Of a stretch of 64,000 nucleotides of DNA, positions 30,569 to 39,801 are shown piece after piece. The translations under genes and the position numbers were made by a program. The notes under the pieces are model-generated. The model saw only the letters and a list, made by a program, of their open reading frames with translations, had not been told where the DNA came from and ran no database searches. This DNA is from Methylomonas methanica (lineage in GTDB: Bacteria; Pseudomonadota; Gammaproteobacteria; Methylococcales; Methylomonadaceae): NCBI GenBank assembly GCA_001644045.1, contig LUUF01000077.1, positions 1-64,000 of the forward strand, given 5' to 3'. Each line of letters begins with the position of its first letter. The first letter of the stretch is position 1.

Positions 30569-31977
30569 GGTGCCAGTCTCCGCGCGGAAAAGCTCAGCAT
30601 GCCAATCGATAAGCTCAGCCATAGCAACAGCACCAGTAAATCCAGTTCGGCTGTCCGCAACGCAAAACCGATACCCGGTGCTTGATAACTAAAGTCCGCC
30701 ACGCTGCGCCAATCGGCTTCCTCACCGATGGCCTTGCGCTCCGTGCCACGGCTGCGTTCGCGGTCCCAATCTTCGGTTAGATTGATGAAATATTGCCGGT
30801 ACTGCTCGGCGGCGTCTTCAAAATGCCGTTGATGCGCCAAATCCATGCCGGCCAGGGTCATGGACAAGGAGCGCAACGCAAGACTTGGACCCAGCCAGGA
30901 GCCGAGGTGGCTGAGGTGTTGTTGCCTGATAAAGTTGTCGCGCAAGGCGTCGAAATGCAGCGCGTGAACCTTAACGGAATAGGCGTCGTTATGCTGACGG
31001 CTTAAGGACACGAAACCGACCGGCAAATCTTCCTTGCGAGATACGCCGTACTGCGCCAGCAATTGCGCTTCGAAGGCCTTGGCGCGTTGCTCATGGTCGC
31101 CGTCGTGCTCCAGTCCATGCTCTATATCGTCCTTGATCTCACGCCAAAATTCGCTGGCACTGGGATTGGGCGCCAGCATTTCGGCACCCACGGCGCCCAG
31201 GCGCGGAGCGATAAATACGCTGACCAACCAAAAGGCTAACAGACAAAACAGTGTGGTGCGGCTGGTGCTGAAATACGCGGAAGCGGCAATCGCCAACGCG
31301 GCGAAGATGCCGTAGTACAGATTTAACAACAGCATTAACACCAGCAAGCGCAGCGCATCGTCCAGCGTAAACGCGAAATTACCCAACAAGATGACGGCGG
31401 CCAGTAACAGCGCTGGCGCCAACACCACGAAAAATGCGGCCATCAAGCCCAGCAATTTACCGAACAACAATTGCCCGGCGTCCACGCCTAAACTATGGAG
31501 CATGCGTAAGGTACCGGACTCGCGTTCCTGGCTGACCGAGTTAAAGGTCAAGGCCACAATCATTAATGGCAGCAACGCGGTCAACACAAAACTGGTGCTG
31601 GCTTCGCCGAAGCGGCCAGCCAATACTTGGTCCGCCGCCGGGCTGAAACGGGTCAGGTTGCGCTTATGCGGTTCCATCCATAAAGATTGGCCGGTATACG
31701 GACGCAAGCCCGGATCCAGCGCCGCCACCGGCGTGTCCTGTTTAAACACATAGATGCCGTAATGCGCGGCGGCATGCGGATTCTTGACGCTCTGGGTATT
31801 CCATTGCTCCTTGGCGGTGGTGCCGACGCTGTGTTTTTCCGCACGCAGCTGTTGCAGTTCGTACGCGGAAGCCAGGAAAAAGCCGGCAAATAACACCAGC
31901 AAGGCCATGCCCAAGGTCAGCAAGCGACCGTCGCGGAGTGTGGCGAGAAATTCTTTGCGGACGATGGTCTTGATCAT
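30565..31977 (-). CDS. ABC exporter permease (ABC-2/DUF3526-type), first of two
   Basis: A 470-residue membrane protein starting MIKTIVRKEFLATLRDGRLL, a common beginning for this permease group. It has an N-terminal helix, a large periplasmic loop (about 45-160), a bundle of helices between 170 and 290, and a final helix. The start at 31977 overlaps the ATPase stop; the frame continues upstream for 137 codons only as an out-of-frame copy of the ATPase gene and is not protein-like. The substrate is unknown. Confidence 0.82.
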   Translation of the reverse strand: MIKTIVRKEFLATLRDGRLLTLGMALLVLFAGFFLASAYELQQLRAEKHSVGTTAKEQWNTQSVKNPHAAAHYGIYVFKQDTPVAALDPGLRPYTGQSLWMEPHKRNLTRFSPAADQVLAGRFGEASTSFVLTALLPLMIVALTFNSVSQERESGTLRMLHSLGVDAGQLLFGKLLGLMAAFFVVLAPALLLAAVILLGNFAFTLDDALRLLVLMLLLNLYYGIFAALAIAASAYFSTSRTTLFCLLAFWLVSVFIAPRLGAVGAEMLAPNPSASEFWREIKDDIEHGLEHDGDHEQRAKAFEAQLLAQYGVSRKEDLPVGFVSLSRQHNDAYSVKVHALHFDALRDNFIRQQHLSHLGSWLGPSLALRSLSMTLAGMDLAHQRHFEDAAEQYRQYFINLTEDWDRERSRGTERKAIGEEADWRSVADFSYQAPGIGFALRTAELDLLVLLLWLSLSIGMLSFSARRLAP

Positions 31978-32699
31978 GCCAGCCCCCGGGCGTGAGCCAG
32001 ATATTTTTGTTCCAGTTCGTCGTGCTGCACGGTGTGGGCGTCGAATTCTTCCACCAGGCGGCCGTTTTTCATGATGCCGATGCGGTCGGCGACCTGCTTG
32101 GCGTTGAACAAATCGTGGGTCGCCATCAGCACCGCCATGCCTCGATCGGCGGCGGCGCGGATGCGTTGGGCGAAATCGTTGGCGGCGCTCGGGTCCAGGC
32201 CCGAGGTGGGTTCGTCCAGCAACATGGCTTTGGCCTGTTTCGCCGAGGCGATGGCCAAACCGACTTTTTGGCGCATGCCTTTGGAATAAGCGGCCACCCG
32301 TTTTTGGTGGGCGTCGGCTTGCAAACCGCTGTCCAGCAACAAGGCGTGGGCTTGGTCGTTGCTCAGACGGATATTGGCCAGGGTGCAAAAATAGGTCAGA
32401 TTCTCCAGGCCGCTCATCACGTCGTATAGTGCGACGTTTTCCGGCAGATAGGCCAGTTTCGCGCGCACCAGCTCGGCATTGGCGTGCGGCGATTCGCCTT
32501 CGATCAGCACCTGGCCGCTACTGGGGCGATTGAAAGTCAAAAAGGTGCTGATGGTCGTGGACTTGCCGGCACCGTTGCCGCCAAGCAGCGCATAGACGCA
32601 GCCCTTGGGGATTTGTAGGTTTAAGTTATCGACCGCGCGATGCTGCCGGTATTCGACAACCAGGTTTTGTGCGGTTAAAACGGGGATGGCGGCGTTCAT
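31974..32699 (-). CDS. ABC transporter ATP-binding protein
   Basis: A 241-residue ATPase. Walker A is GGNGAGKST, the signature motif is YSKGMRQKVG, Walker B with the following D-loop is AMLLDEPTSGLDPS, and the switch histidine is in ATHD. The final part is short. It energises the two DUF3526 permeases encoded downstream, and all three genes overlap by four bases, so the transporter is made from one transcript. Confidence 0.92.
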   Translation of the reverse strand: MNAAIPVLTAQNLVVEYRQHRAVDNLNLQIPKGCVYALLGGNGAGKSTTISTFLTFNRPSSGQVLIEGESPHANAELVRAKLAYLPENVALYDVMSGLENLTYFCTLANIRLSNDQAHALLLDSGLQADAHQKRVAAYSKGMRQKVGLAIASAKQAKAMLLDEPTSGLDPSAANDFAQRIRAAADRGMAVLMATHDLFNAKQVADRIGIMKNGRLVEEFDAHTVQHDELEQKYLAHARGLA

Positions 32700-32888
32700 A
32701 GGGGATAAGAGTTTGCAAGAGTGATCGACTGACGACGGCTAGTGCAAATGGCTTTCCGTCGCCTCCTGGGCTATCGGTAGTTTAACGCTAGATTGCGCTA
32801 ATCGCTTGAATTCATAAGACGTCCCTGTCCGGATAAGTTGATGCCGAAGCAGTGGATGCACACCGCTCACCATGAGGCATGGATTTAA

Positions 32889-32914
32889 CCGCCTGCGGTC
32901 TTGTCGGCAGGCGG
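32889..32914 (-). terminator. Stem-loop behind the efpL-like gene
   Basis: Arms CCGCCTGC (32889-32896) and GCAGGCGG (32907-32914) form a strong 8-base stem about ten bases after the stop at 32925. The following T run on the minus strand is weak, so termination is probable but not certain. Confidence 0.5.
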
Positions 32915-32924
32915 CAATTAAAAC

Positions 32925-33491
32925 TCAAGCCCGCGAAGTAAAATCGCCGGTTTCGGTATTGACCTTGATGATTTCGCCGGATTCGATGTATTCCGGGATC
33001 TGCACTTCCAGACCGGTGGTCAATTTCGCGGTTTTGGTGCGCTTGGTCGCGCTTGAACCCTTCATGGACGGCGGCGTTTCGACGATTTGCAAATTGACGG
33101 TGGTCGGCAGCTGGATGCCCAGCGGCGCGTCGTCCATCAACAACATGATGATGCCTTCCAGGCCGTCGGTCAGATACAGGGTCTGGCCTTCCAGGTCGTC
33201 CGCCGCCAGCGCATACTGATCGTAAGTCTCGCTGTTCATGAAGTAGTAGGTGTCGCCGTCTTGGTAGGAAAACTGCACGTTGCAGCGCGAACAGTCGGCG
33301 GCTTTCAGCATGTCGTCGCTTTTGAAGGTTTCATCCAATTTTTGCCGGGTTTTCATGTGCGTGAAACGGACTTTGTACAGCGTGGTCGCGCCGCGCGAAG
33401 TGGGGTTGCGCACGTCGATGTGTTTCACCACATACGGTTCGCCGTTGATTTCGATGGCGGTTCCCTGTTTCAGTTCGTTGGCTTTTGGCAC
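32925..33491 (-). CDS. efpL: Elongation factor P-like protein (EfpL/YeiP)
   Basis: A 188-residue, three-domain EF-P paralogue. The beginning MPKANELKQG and the loop NPTSRGATTLYK (R33 at its tip) match YeiP/EfpL, where arginine replaces the modified lysine of EF-P. EF-P family proteins relieve ribosomes stalled at polyproline and related motifs. Calling it ordinary efp would be wrong given this loop and the TVDLEIVE-like NLQIVETPPSMKG. It lies three bases after the bpt stop codon on the same strand. Confidence 0.88.
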   Translation of the reverse strand: MPKANELKQGTAIEINGEPYVVKHIDVRNPTSRGATTLYKVRFTHMKTRQKLDETFKSDDMLKAADCSRCNVQFSYQDGDTYYFMNSETYDQYALAADDLEGQTLYLTDGLEGIIMLLMDDAPLGIQLPTTVNLQIVETPPSMKGSSATKRTKTAKLTTGLEVQIPEYIESGEIIKVNTETGDFTSRA

Positions 33492-33494
33492 GGC

Positions 33495-34214
33495 TTAATC
33501 CTCTGTAAATGTATGATTTGAAATGGCTTGCCACTGGCCGTCCAACAGGCCGGTCAGCGGTTGATAATCGATTTTGTAGCGCATTTTACGACAGTCTTTG
33601 ATCCAGTAGCCCAGATAAAGATATTCCAGTCCCAATTGTTTGGCGGTTTCGATTTGCCATAACACCGCGTAAACGCCGGGGCTGTAGTCGGCAAAGTCCG
33701 GGTCAAAAAAGGTATACACCGCCGATAGCCCGTCGCTTACCACATCGACCACCGCCACCGCCGCCAATTGGCCGCCGATCAAAAATTCCACGAACAGCGT
33801 GTCGCACCAACTGCTACCCAAGAATTTGATGTAGTCGTCCGGGCTGGTCGGTTCTTCGCCGGGCTTGTCGTGACGGGCGTTTAGATAACGTTGATAAAGC
33901 CGGAAATGGCGTGGGTCGAACTCGGCGTCTTTAACGACTACCCGGGTTTGCGTATTGCGCTTGGCGCAGCGTTTTTGTTTACGGTCGGGACGGAATGCCG
34001 ACACCGGCAAACGCGTCGGCACGCAGGCTTGGCAAGATTCGCAATATGGCTTATAGACATGGTCGCCGCTACGCCGGAAGCCCTGAGCTATCAATTGCGA
34101 ATACAGCGGCGTGTCCATTTCCAGCGACGGATGCACGAAGCCGGAACGCGCGATGCGGTCGTCCAGATAGCCGCAGGCATGGCCGCTGTCCAGCCAAATG
34201 GGGATGGAGCTCAT
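33495..34214 (-). CDS. bpt: Aspartate/glutamate leucyltransferase (bacterial ATE family)
   Basis: A 239-residue member of the ATE/Bpt family, which transfers leucine from Leu-tRNA to N-terminal Asp or Glu and marks proteins for ClpAP. The cysteine motif CESCQACVPTR (about 57-67) and the C-terminal YLGYWIKDCRKMRYK are diagnostic. The ATG at 34214 overlaps the stop of aat by four bases; 47 extra upstream codons would be out-of-frame aat sequence. Together with aat it forms the N-degron pathway enzymes in one operon. Confidence 0.92.
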   Translation of the reverse strand: MSSIPIWLDSGHACGYLDDRIARSGFVHPSLEMDTPLYSQLIAQGFRRSGDHVYKPYCESCQACVPTRLPVSAFRPDRKQKRCAKRNTQTRVVVKDAEFDPRHFRLYQRYLNARHDKPGEEPTSPDDYIKFLGSSWCDTLFVEFLIGGQLAAVAVVDVVSDGLSAVYTFFDPDFADYSPGVYAVLWQIETAKQLGLEYLYLGYWIKDCRKMRYKIDYQPLTGLLDGQWQAISNHTFTED

Positions 34215-34903
34215 GCTTGCCAAGCGTCGGTACTCGGGGTTTGCTCGCAGAGCCTGTCCAGCAGTTCTACGAAGCGGCTGCGGGGAATTTCCGCCGCGCC
34301 GAGGCTTAGTAGATGCTCGCTGCTGACCTGGCAATCGATGAGTTGATAACCCCAAGCGCTAAGCTGCCGCACCAGATGTACAAACACGACTTTGGACGCA
34401 TCGGTTTTGCGATGGAACATCGATTCGCCGAAAAACACCTGGCCTATCACGATGCCGTAAAGGCCGCCTACCAGTTGTCCGTCCTGCCAGGCTTCACAGC
34501 TATGCGCTATACCCAGGTGGTGCAGAGCGACATAGGCTTGGCGAATGTCGTCGGTAATCCAGGTGCCGCCGTCTTCGCTACGCGGGGCCGCACAGGCATC
34601 AATCACCTGGCGAAAAGCGGTATCGTAACGAATCTCGAACAGTTGTTTGCGCAGGGTTTTAGCCAGGCTGCGGGAAATGTTCAAATGTTCCGGAAACAAC
34701 ACCAAGCGCGGATCTGGCGACCACCATAAGATGGGCTCGCCGGGATTGAACCAGGGAAATACCCCGTGCCGGTAGGCGTTGACGATGCGCTGCGGCGACA
34801 GGCAACCGCCAAAGGCCAGTAAACCGTTGGGTTGCTTCAAGGCCTTATGCAGAGGCGGGAAGGCTTGATGGGGATGGTCCGGATCGAGCAGGGTGAGTTG
34901 CAT
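34211..34903 (-). CDS. aat: Leucyl/phenylalanyl-tRNA-protein transferase
   Basis: A 230-residue Aat protein, full length. Diagnostic stretches are FPPLHKALKQPNGLLAFGG near the start, GVFPWF and WWSPDPRLVLFP, GGLYGIVIGQVFFGESMFH in the catalytic core, and LIDCQVSSEHLLSLGA. It transfers Leu or Phe to N-terminal Arg or Lys of target proteins. It precedes bpt with a four-base overlap. Confidence 0.95.
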   Translation of the reverse strand: MQLTLLDPDHPHQAFPPLHKALKQPNGLLAFGGCLSPQRIVNAYRHGVFPWFNPGEPILWWSPDPRLVLFPEHLNISRSLAKTLRKQLFEIRYDTAFRQVIDACAAPRSEDGGTWITDDIRQAYVALHHLGIAHSCEAWQDGQLVGGLYGIVIGQVFFGESMFHRKTDASKVVFVHLVRQLSAWGYQLIDCQVSSEHLLSLGAAEIPRSRFVELLDRLCEQTPSTDAWQA

Positions 34904-35026
34904 AAGCGGCGCGTAATCTCTAGCTGGGCGCTGGTTTGTGGAGTGACTTAGCCTGCAAATATTCGAGGGCGATGGCCGGCTTGGTTTTGTTCACGGCTTA
35001 GAAACGCAAGATTTTGCGTCGCAAAC

Positions 35027-35755
35027 TCAAGACGCATCCATTTTGTAACCAAAGCCGCGCACGGTTTTCAGCAGCTTCAGCTCGTAATCGTCATCGATCT
35101 TGCGCCGCAGCTGGCGGATATAAACGTCCACCACATTGGTGAGCGGATCGGCGCTATAGCCCCAGACTTGTTCCAGAATTCGAGTGCGGCTCAATACCTT
35201 GCCCGGCATGCGCATAAAACATTCCAGCAAGGCAAACTCCTTGGGCGTCAGCTCGATGACGGTATCGCCGCGTCGCACCTCGTGGGTTTCGCCGTTGAGT
35301 ACCAGGTCTTCGATGCGCAATTCCTTATCGTCCTGTTTCACTTCGCCGCCGCGCCGCCGCAGTAACACTTCGATACGGGCCAGCAATTCCTCGAAGGCGA
35401 AGGGTTTGGTCATATAGTCGTCGGCGCCGGAGCGCAGGCCGGACACTTTGTCTTGCACGGTATCGCGGGCCGTCAGCATCAATACCGGCGTGTCGATGCC
35501 GTTGCTGCGCAAGCGCTCGCAAATCTGCCGGCCGTTCATGTCCGGCAGGCCCAGATCCAGAATGATCACCTGAAAACTGCCTTCGGTACCCAAGGCAATG
35601 GCCTCTTGCCCGCTGCGGGCCACCTCCACGGCATAGCCCTCGGCTTTCAAGCCGCGTTGTACGAAATCGATGATGCGCTCGTCGTCTTCAACCATCAGCA
35701 CCCGCATATAGCCTATCCCCGTCAGAGTATTGGATGTCATGTACTTCTCATTCAT
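35027..35755 (-). CDS. OmpR/PhoB-family response regulator
   Basis: A 242-residue regulator. The receiver domain has the acidic pair in VEDDE, the phospho-acceptor D67 in LDLGLPDMNG, and K in KPFAFEEL; the C-terminal winged helix has PKEFALLECFMRMPGKVLSR and YIRQLRRKID. The ATG at 35755 has AGGGAG eight bases upstream, the best ribosome binding site; starting at 35707 (MRVLMVEDDE) would give the more usual length. It is the last gene of a four-gene operon, 12 bases after a complete histidine kinase, its likely partner. Confidence 0.92.
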   Translation of the reverse strand: MNEKYMTSNTLTGIGYMRVLMVEDDERIIDFVQRGLKAEGYAVEVARSGQEAIALGTEGSFQVIILDLGLPDMNGRQICERLRSNGIDTPVLMLTARDTVQDKVSGLRSGADDYMTKPFAFEELLARIEVLLRRRGGEVKQDDKELRIEDLVLNGETHEVRRGDTVIELTPKEFALLECFMRMPGKVLSRTRILEQVWGYSADPLTNVVDVYIRQLRRKIDDDYELKLLKTVRGFGYKMDAS

Positions 35756-35767
35756 ATGAAAATCTCC

Positions 35768-37354
35768 CTATGCTACCGTAAGCAGCGGTAGTGTAACCGT
35801 AAATGTCGATCCGGCGTTCTCGACACTACGCACCGCGATCTGGCCGCCATGGGCTTGCAGAATGGATTTGGCCATAGGCAAACCCAGGCCGGAGCCGTCG
35901 TCCCGTGAATGTTGGGCGTTGCTGCTGCGGAAGTGGCGTTCGAAAATCCGTTCCAGATCCTCGCTCGGTATGCCGATACCCTGATCGGTCAGACTGAAGC
36001 AGGCCTGTTTGCCGTCGCGCCATAAGGCCACGGCGATATGACCCAGCGGTTTGGAATAGCGGCAGGCATTCTCGCCCAGTATGAACAACACTTGCCTTAA
36101 CCGCTGTTTATCGCCGCGCACCAATAGCGGTCCGGTCGGGGCGTCCAGGCTGACCGAAATCGAATACTCTTGCGCCATCACCTGAAAATCCTCGACGCTG
36201 CTGCCGACCAAATCCGCCAGATCCACTTTGTTCCATTCGAATTGCAGATTGGCCGTGTCCGCGCGGGCCAGAAACAGTAAATCGTTGACGTATTTACCCA
36301 ATTGCATCGACAGCTCGACGATGCGTTGCAACGCGTCTTTGTATTCTTCGGCGTCGCGGTCCTGGCCGCGCAACGTCACTTCCGCCTCGCCGCGAATCAC
36401 CGTAATGGGTGTGCGCAGTTCATGGCTGATGTCCGCCAAAAACTCACGGCGGGCATTATCCATACGCTTTAATTCCTCATTCAACAGATTAAGTTCAAAC
36501 GTCCGCTCGGTTACCCGCTCTTCCAGCACCGCGCGACCTTCCCGGAGTTTATCCTGCTGAACTTCCAACTCCTTGGCCATTTGATTGAAGTGGCTGGCCA
36601 GATAGGCAAATTCGTCGCGGCTATCCAGGGAAATCCGGTAATCCAGATTGCCGGAGGCGATTTCGTCCGTACCTTTCATCAGTGCTTCGATCGGCGTTTT
36701 AAATGCACGGAGCAACAGTATGCCGGCTACCAGGCTGAACAGCGCTGCGGTTAACGAGGCCAAAATTGCGGTCCAACGTGATTTCTCGACCAGAATTTCC
36801 AGCTCCCGCTTGGCTTTCTTGGCCTTTTCCCGTTCGGCGTTAATTGCGGCATCGATCAAGGGCTGAAATTTGCCGTCGATTTCTTCTTCGGTGAACTTGG
36901 CCAGCACCTGCACGGCAGTGGTCAGCTTGCCCTGCAAGCGCAGCCGCTCCACTTCTTCGAAGCGATATTCGCTGGCTTCCAGGAAAGCGGTGAGATGGGC
37001 GACTTTTTCCAATTCGGCGGGTTTATTGGTCCAGTCTTCGCTGGCGCTGTCTTTGCCCGGCGTTTTGACTGCGGTATCACGCAGCGTTTGCATGGCCTCG
37101 TACAGGCGGCGCTTGGAGGATTCCACGCCGGTTTCCGAATTGGGATTGGCCGTTATCAGCCGGTCCATGCGCTGCTTGAAATGGCGATAGGCTTCCTGCG
37201 ACAGTTGCTCGTAATCGTCGAAGGTTTCGTACGCGGTTTGACTATGCTGAAAATAGCGGGCAACTTCGTTGGCTCCCCAATACAGGGCAATGCCCAAGCT
37301 CAATACAAAGCAGAAGGAGACAACAATAACTATCGCCAACCGAAACCGAAACAT
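35768..37354 (-). CDS. Sensor histidine kinase with HAMP domain
   Basis: A 528-residue inner-membrane kinase. Helices at about 5-27 and 195-215 enclose a helical periplasmic region; HAMP lies at 216-268 and a short coiled coil follows. H311 in FLADISHELRTP is the phospho-acceptor. The ATPase domain keeps the N-box (ILGENACRYS), DQGIGI and DGSGLGLPMAK. It is probably the partner of the OmpR-type regulator 12 bases downstream. The lipoprotein gene ends five bases upstream of its start. Confidence 0.92.
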   Translation of the reverse strand: MFRFRLAIVIVVSFCFVLSLGIALYWGANEVARYFQHSQTAYETFDDYEQLSQEAYRHFKQRMDRLITANPNSETGVESSKRRLYEAMQTLRDTAVKTPGKDSASEDWTNKPAELEKVAHLTAFLEASEYRFEEVERLRLQGKLTTAVQVLAKFTEEEIDGKFQPLIDAAINAEREKAKKAKRELEILVEKSRWTAILASLTAALFSLVAGILLLRAFKTPIEALMKGTDEIASGNLDYRISLDSRDEFAYLASHFNQMAKELEVQQDKLREGRAVLEERVTERTFELNLLNEELKRMDNARREFLADISHELRTPITVIRGEAEVTLRGQDRDAEEYKDALQRIVELSMQLGKYVNDLLFLARADTANLQFEWNKVDLADLVGSSVEDFQVMAQEYSISVSLDAPTGPLLVRGDKQRLRQVLFILGENACRYSKPLGHIAVALWRDGKQACFSLTDQGIGIPSEDLERIFERHFRSSNAQHSRDDGSGLGLPMAKSILQAHGGQIAVRSVENAGSTFTVTLPLLTVA

Positions 37355-37359
37355 TGGCG

Positions 37360-37935
37360 TTATTTGCCTTCGCTAGTTTCGTCCAGTTGTTTTTCCATCG
37401 AACGGATGGCTTCCAGTTTTTCTCGCAGCAATCTTGATTCTTCTTTCTTGGAGCCGGCGGCGTCTTTGGTCTCCAGCACGTTTTGCACGGTTTTTTGTTT
37501 GCGTTCCAACGAGCCGAGCTTTTTAGAGGTGCTGTTGACGCGTTTCAATGCTTCGCTATGAATGGCAACCAGATGGCGCATTCGTTCGTCGCCCAAGCTG
37601 GAGGGCGGGATGCCGGCAATTTCATCCAGAATTCTAGGAATGTCCCCGCAAGCGTCGGACAGCAGGCGGCCCACCAGCAAATGCAGCAATACTCCGATTT
37701 CGGGTTCGTCTTTTTGCCGTTTTACTAATGACCTGCAAGTCTCGGTGCGACTCGCTGTGTTCATGTTGGCCAGATTGTTGCCAAAATCCAGCAACTCGTC
37801 TATGTCGGAATGCACCACGGGGGTGTTGTAAACGGTTGGAAAATGTTCCCTGACGCTGGAATCCACTTCGGCGCAGCCGGCGATCGCCAACAATGCTGCG
37901 ATCAGCGCCGATACGCGCATAAATAGTAACTGCAT
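37360..37935 (-). CDS. QseG/YfhG-like lipoprotein
   Basis: A 191-residue protein with a lipoprotein signal: hydrophobic residues 8-18 and a lipobox ending AIAGC with C21 as the lipidated residue. The C-terminal third (about 130-191) is a charged coiled coil ending in an EKLEAIRSMEKQLDE pattern, as in QseG/YfhG lipoproteins, which sit between a GlrK-type kinase and its regulator in enterobacteria. The assignment is from position and the coiled-coil ending, not from close similarity. It lies five bases downstream of the GlrK-like gene. Confidence 0.65.
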   Translation of the reverse strand: MQLLFMRVSALIAALLAIAGCAEVDSSVREHFPTVYNTPVVHSDIDELLDFGNNLANMNTASRTETCRSLVKRQKDEPEIGVLLHLLVGRLLSDACGDIPRILDEIAGIPPSSLGDERMRHLVAIHSEALKRVNSTSKKLGSLERKQKTVQNVLETKDAAGSKKEESRLLREKLEAIRSMEKQLDETSEGK

Positions 37936-37940
37936 GTTGC

Positions 37941-39398
37941 TTAATTCTCCCCGTTTAACGGAATTTGAACCCGGATGCGGGCTCCTTGTTGGTCTTGACG
38001 GGCATCGATAACTTCCACTTTGCCTTGATGGTTGGCGACGTATTCCTTGACGATGGCCAAGCCCAGACCTGGGCCGTCATTATCGCCTGTTTCGCCGGCC
38101 TTGCCGCGATAAAAGGGTTCGAAGACATGGTCGCGTTCGTCGGCGGCGATACCGGGACCCTCGTCTTCCACTTCCAGTTCCATCAGCGTGCCGGCGTCGC
38201 GCAGGATAATGCGAATTTCGCCTTCCTCCGGCGAATATTTCACGGCGTTGGTTAGTAGCTGCTCGATAATCGCGCGCAATTGCTCCGGAATGCCGGAAAT
38301 TTCCACCGGCCGGGCCAGCATGCGGATGGCGATGGCTTTGCTGCTTAACACGGGTTGGAAATCTTCGACCACGGTTTCCAGCAAATCCTTGATGTTTACG
38401 CTTTCCTTGCGTTTCATATCGGGCAGGGAGTTGATCTGGCTGTAGCGCAGCAGTTCCTCGGATACCGTGTTTAACTTTTCAATATTCGCGCATAAATGCA
38501 GCGCGGTATTTTCCCGCTTGCTGTGCGGGTCGTAGTCGGTTTCGCTGGCCAGCAGCTCGGCGTCCTGGCGCAGGCTTGCCAACGGCAGCTCAATCTCGCG
38601 GGCGACGTTTTGCATAAATTGTTGTTTGGATACTTCCAGTTCCAGCAAATGGGTGCGCAGCCATTCCAGACGGTTGCCCAGATAACGTAAATCCGACGGG
38701 CCGTTCACCAGAATCGGTTCGGCTAGCTCGCCCGCGCCCAGACGGCGTATCGATACGTCGAGCTGCCGCATCGAACGCGACAGCACGATCAACAGGATCG
38801 CGATCACGCTGAACGAAATCGCCAGCAATACCGCGCCTTTGACCAGCAAGCCGTGCTCCAGCGATTCCGACAATTGATGTAGCTCGTTGAATTCGTGATC
38901 GACATGGTTTTCAAACTCTCGCGATAGCGTGGCGGCGGATTCGCGCAAGCCCTGAAAAGCCTCGTCTATCGGCAGCTCCAGATTGTTTTCGTCATCCGAA
39001 CCGATGATTTGTTCGTAAATCAGGTTTTCTTTTTCCGACAATTCGTTAACCAGCAGCGCGATTTTGTTATCCACATGCAGTTTCAGTAAATCGCTCAAAG
39101 CCTGTTTAAACGAGGCCCGCACCGTTTCGTAGGACTGCCGCTCGTAGGGCTGGCGTAGCGTCGGGTCGGATAGCAATACGAATAGCTTGGCCTTACGCTC
39201 TATGTCGGACGCTTTTTGTAAAACAAGGCGGATGGTTTTGGTTTGTTCGAAGACATGGGTGTTCACCGTCCGGCCCAGCGCGGAGGTTTCGCGCATGCCG
39301 AAAGCAGCGTACATCACGGCCAGAAACAGCGGAATCACAGCAATGACAAAGCCCAGAACGATCAGGGACTTTAACGATAAAAAATTTTTAAATTTCAT
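37941..39398 (-). CDS. GlrK/QseE-like sensor kinase without phospho-accepting histidine
   Basis: A 485-residue membrane protein with helices at about 10-30 and 187-207. The juxtamembrane stretch GPSDLRYLGNRLEWLRTHL closely follows E. coli GlrK. The dimerisation box reads FMQNVAREIELPLASL: R267 stands where GlrK and other kinases have the phosphorylated His, and the ELRTP/ELKTP motif is also changed. The ATPase domain looks intact, with LLTNAVKYS, DEGPGIA and GPGLGLAIVKEY. The protein probably cannot autophosphorylate by the normal route and may instead bind ATP and modulate the complete kinase encoded two genes downstream. First gene of the operon. Confidence 0.88.
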   Translation of the reverse strand: MKFKNFLSLKSLIVLGFVIAVIPLFLAVMYAAFGMRETSALGRTVNTHVFEQTKTIRLVLQKASDIERKAKLFVLLSDPTLRQPYERQSYETVRASFKQALSDLLKLHVDNKIALLVNELSEKENLIYEQIIGSDDENNLELPIDEAFQGLRESAATLSREFENHVDHEFNELHQLSESLEHGLLVKGAVLLAISFSVIAILLIVLSRSMRQLDVSIRRLGAGELAEPILVNGPSDLRYLGNRLEWLRTHLLELEVSKQQFMQNVAREIELPLASLRQDAELLASETDYDPHSKRENTALHLCANIEKLNTVSEELLRYSQINSLPDMKRKESVNIKDLLETVVEDFQPVLSSKAIAIRMLARPVEISGIPEQLRAIIEQLLTNAVKYSPEEGEIRIILRDAGTLMELEVEDEGPGIAADERDHVFEPFYRGKAGETGDNDGPGLGLAIVKEYVANHQGKVEVIDARQDQQGARIRVQIPLNGEN

Positions 39399-39801
39399 CC
39401 GTGTGCGAGAAGCAATAAATCACTCCATAGTATAGATGAAACGGCATTCTTAAAATTGTCCATAAATCAGTCACAAACGGCGTTGTCCAGGTGCTTATGC
39501 GCTGGCGATTGAAAATCGGGCGATAAAAACCGAAGGCCCTGAGTTTAAAAAAAGGTAAATAAGGAGGGGGAACTGCCCTGGAGCCACCAGCGGTCATGGG
39601 TTAGAAACAATCTTTTTTGATCCCGAACCGATGCCCGCCGCTGTCTGGCCGTTAGCTCGAGCGTCCAAGCCAAGCAAAATTGGAAATCGTCTATCATTAA
39701 GCACCGAATCGTTAGCATTGATTGGCGATTTTCGACCAGAAAAGCGACTCAAGACAATCACTTGTTTAAGCCTCTTACCGACACTACCATTGGCGCTGGC
39801 T
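39399..39801. other. Spacer of about 400 bases without a clear gene
   Basis: This is the divergent region between the kinase operon and the small genes that follow. An open frame continues through much of it into the next gene, but the translated part is of low complexity and not protein-like. I see no convincing promoter. Confidence 0.45.

Noticed and set aside
31978..32388. N-terminal extension of the first ABC permease by 137 codons
   Set aside because: The extension is the ATPase gene read in another frame, rich in Arg and Pro. The ATG at 31977 overlaps the ATPase stop as expected.
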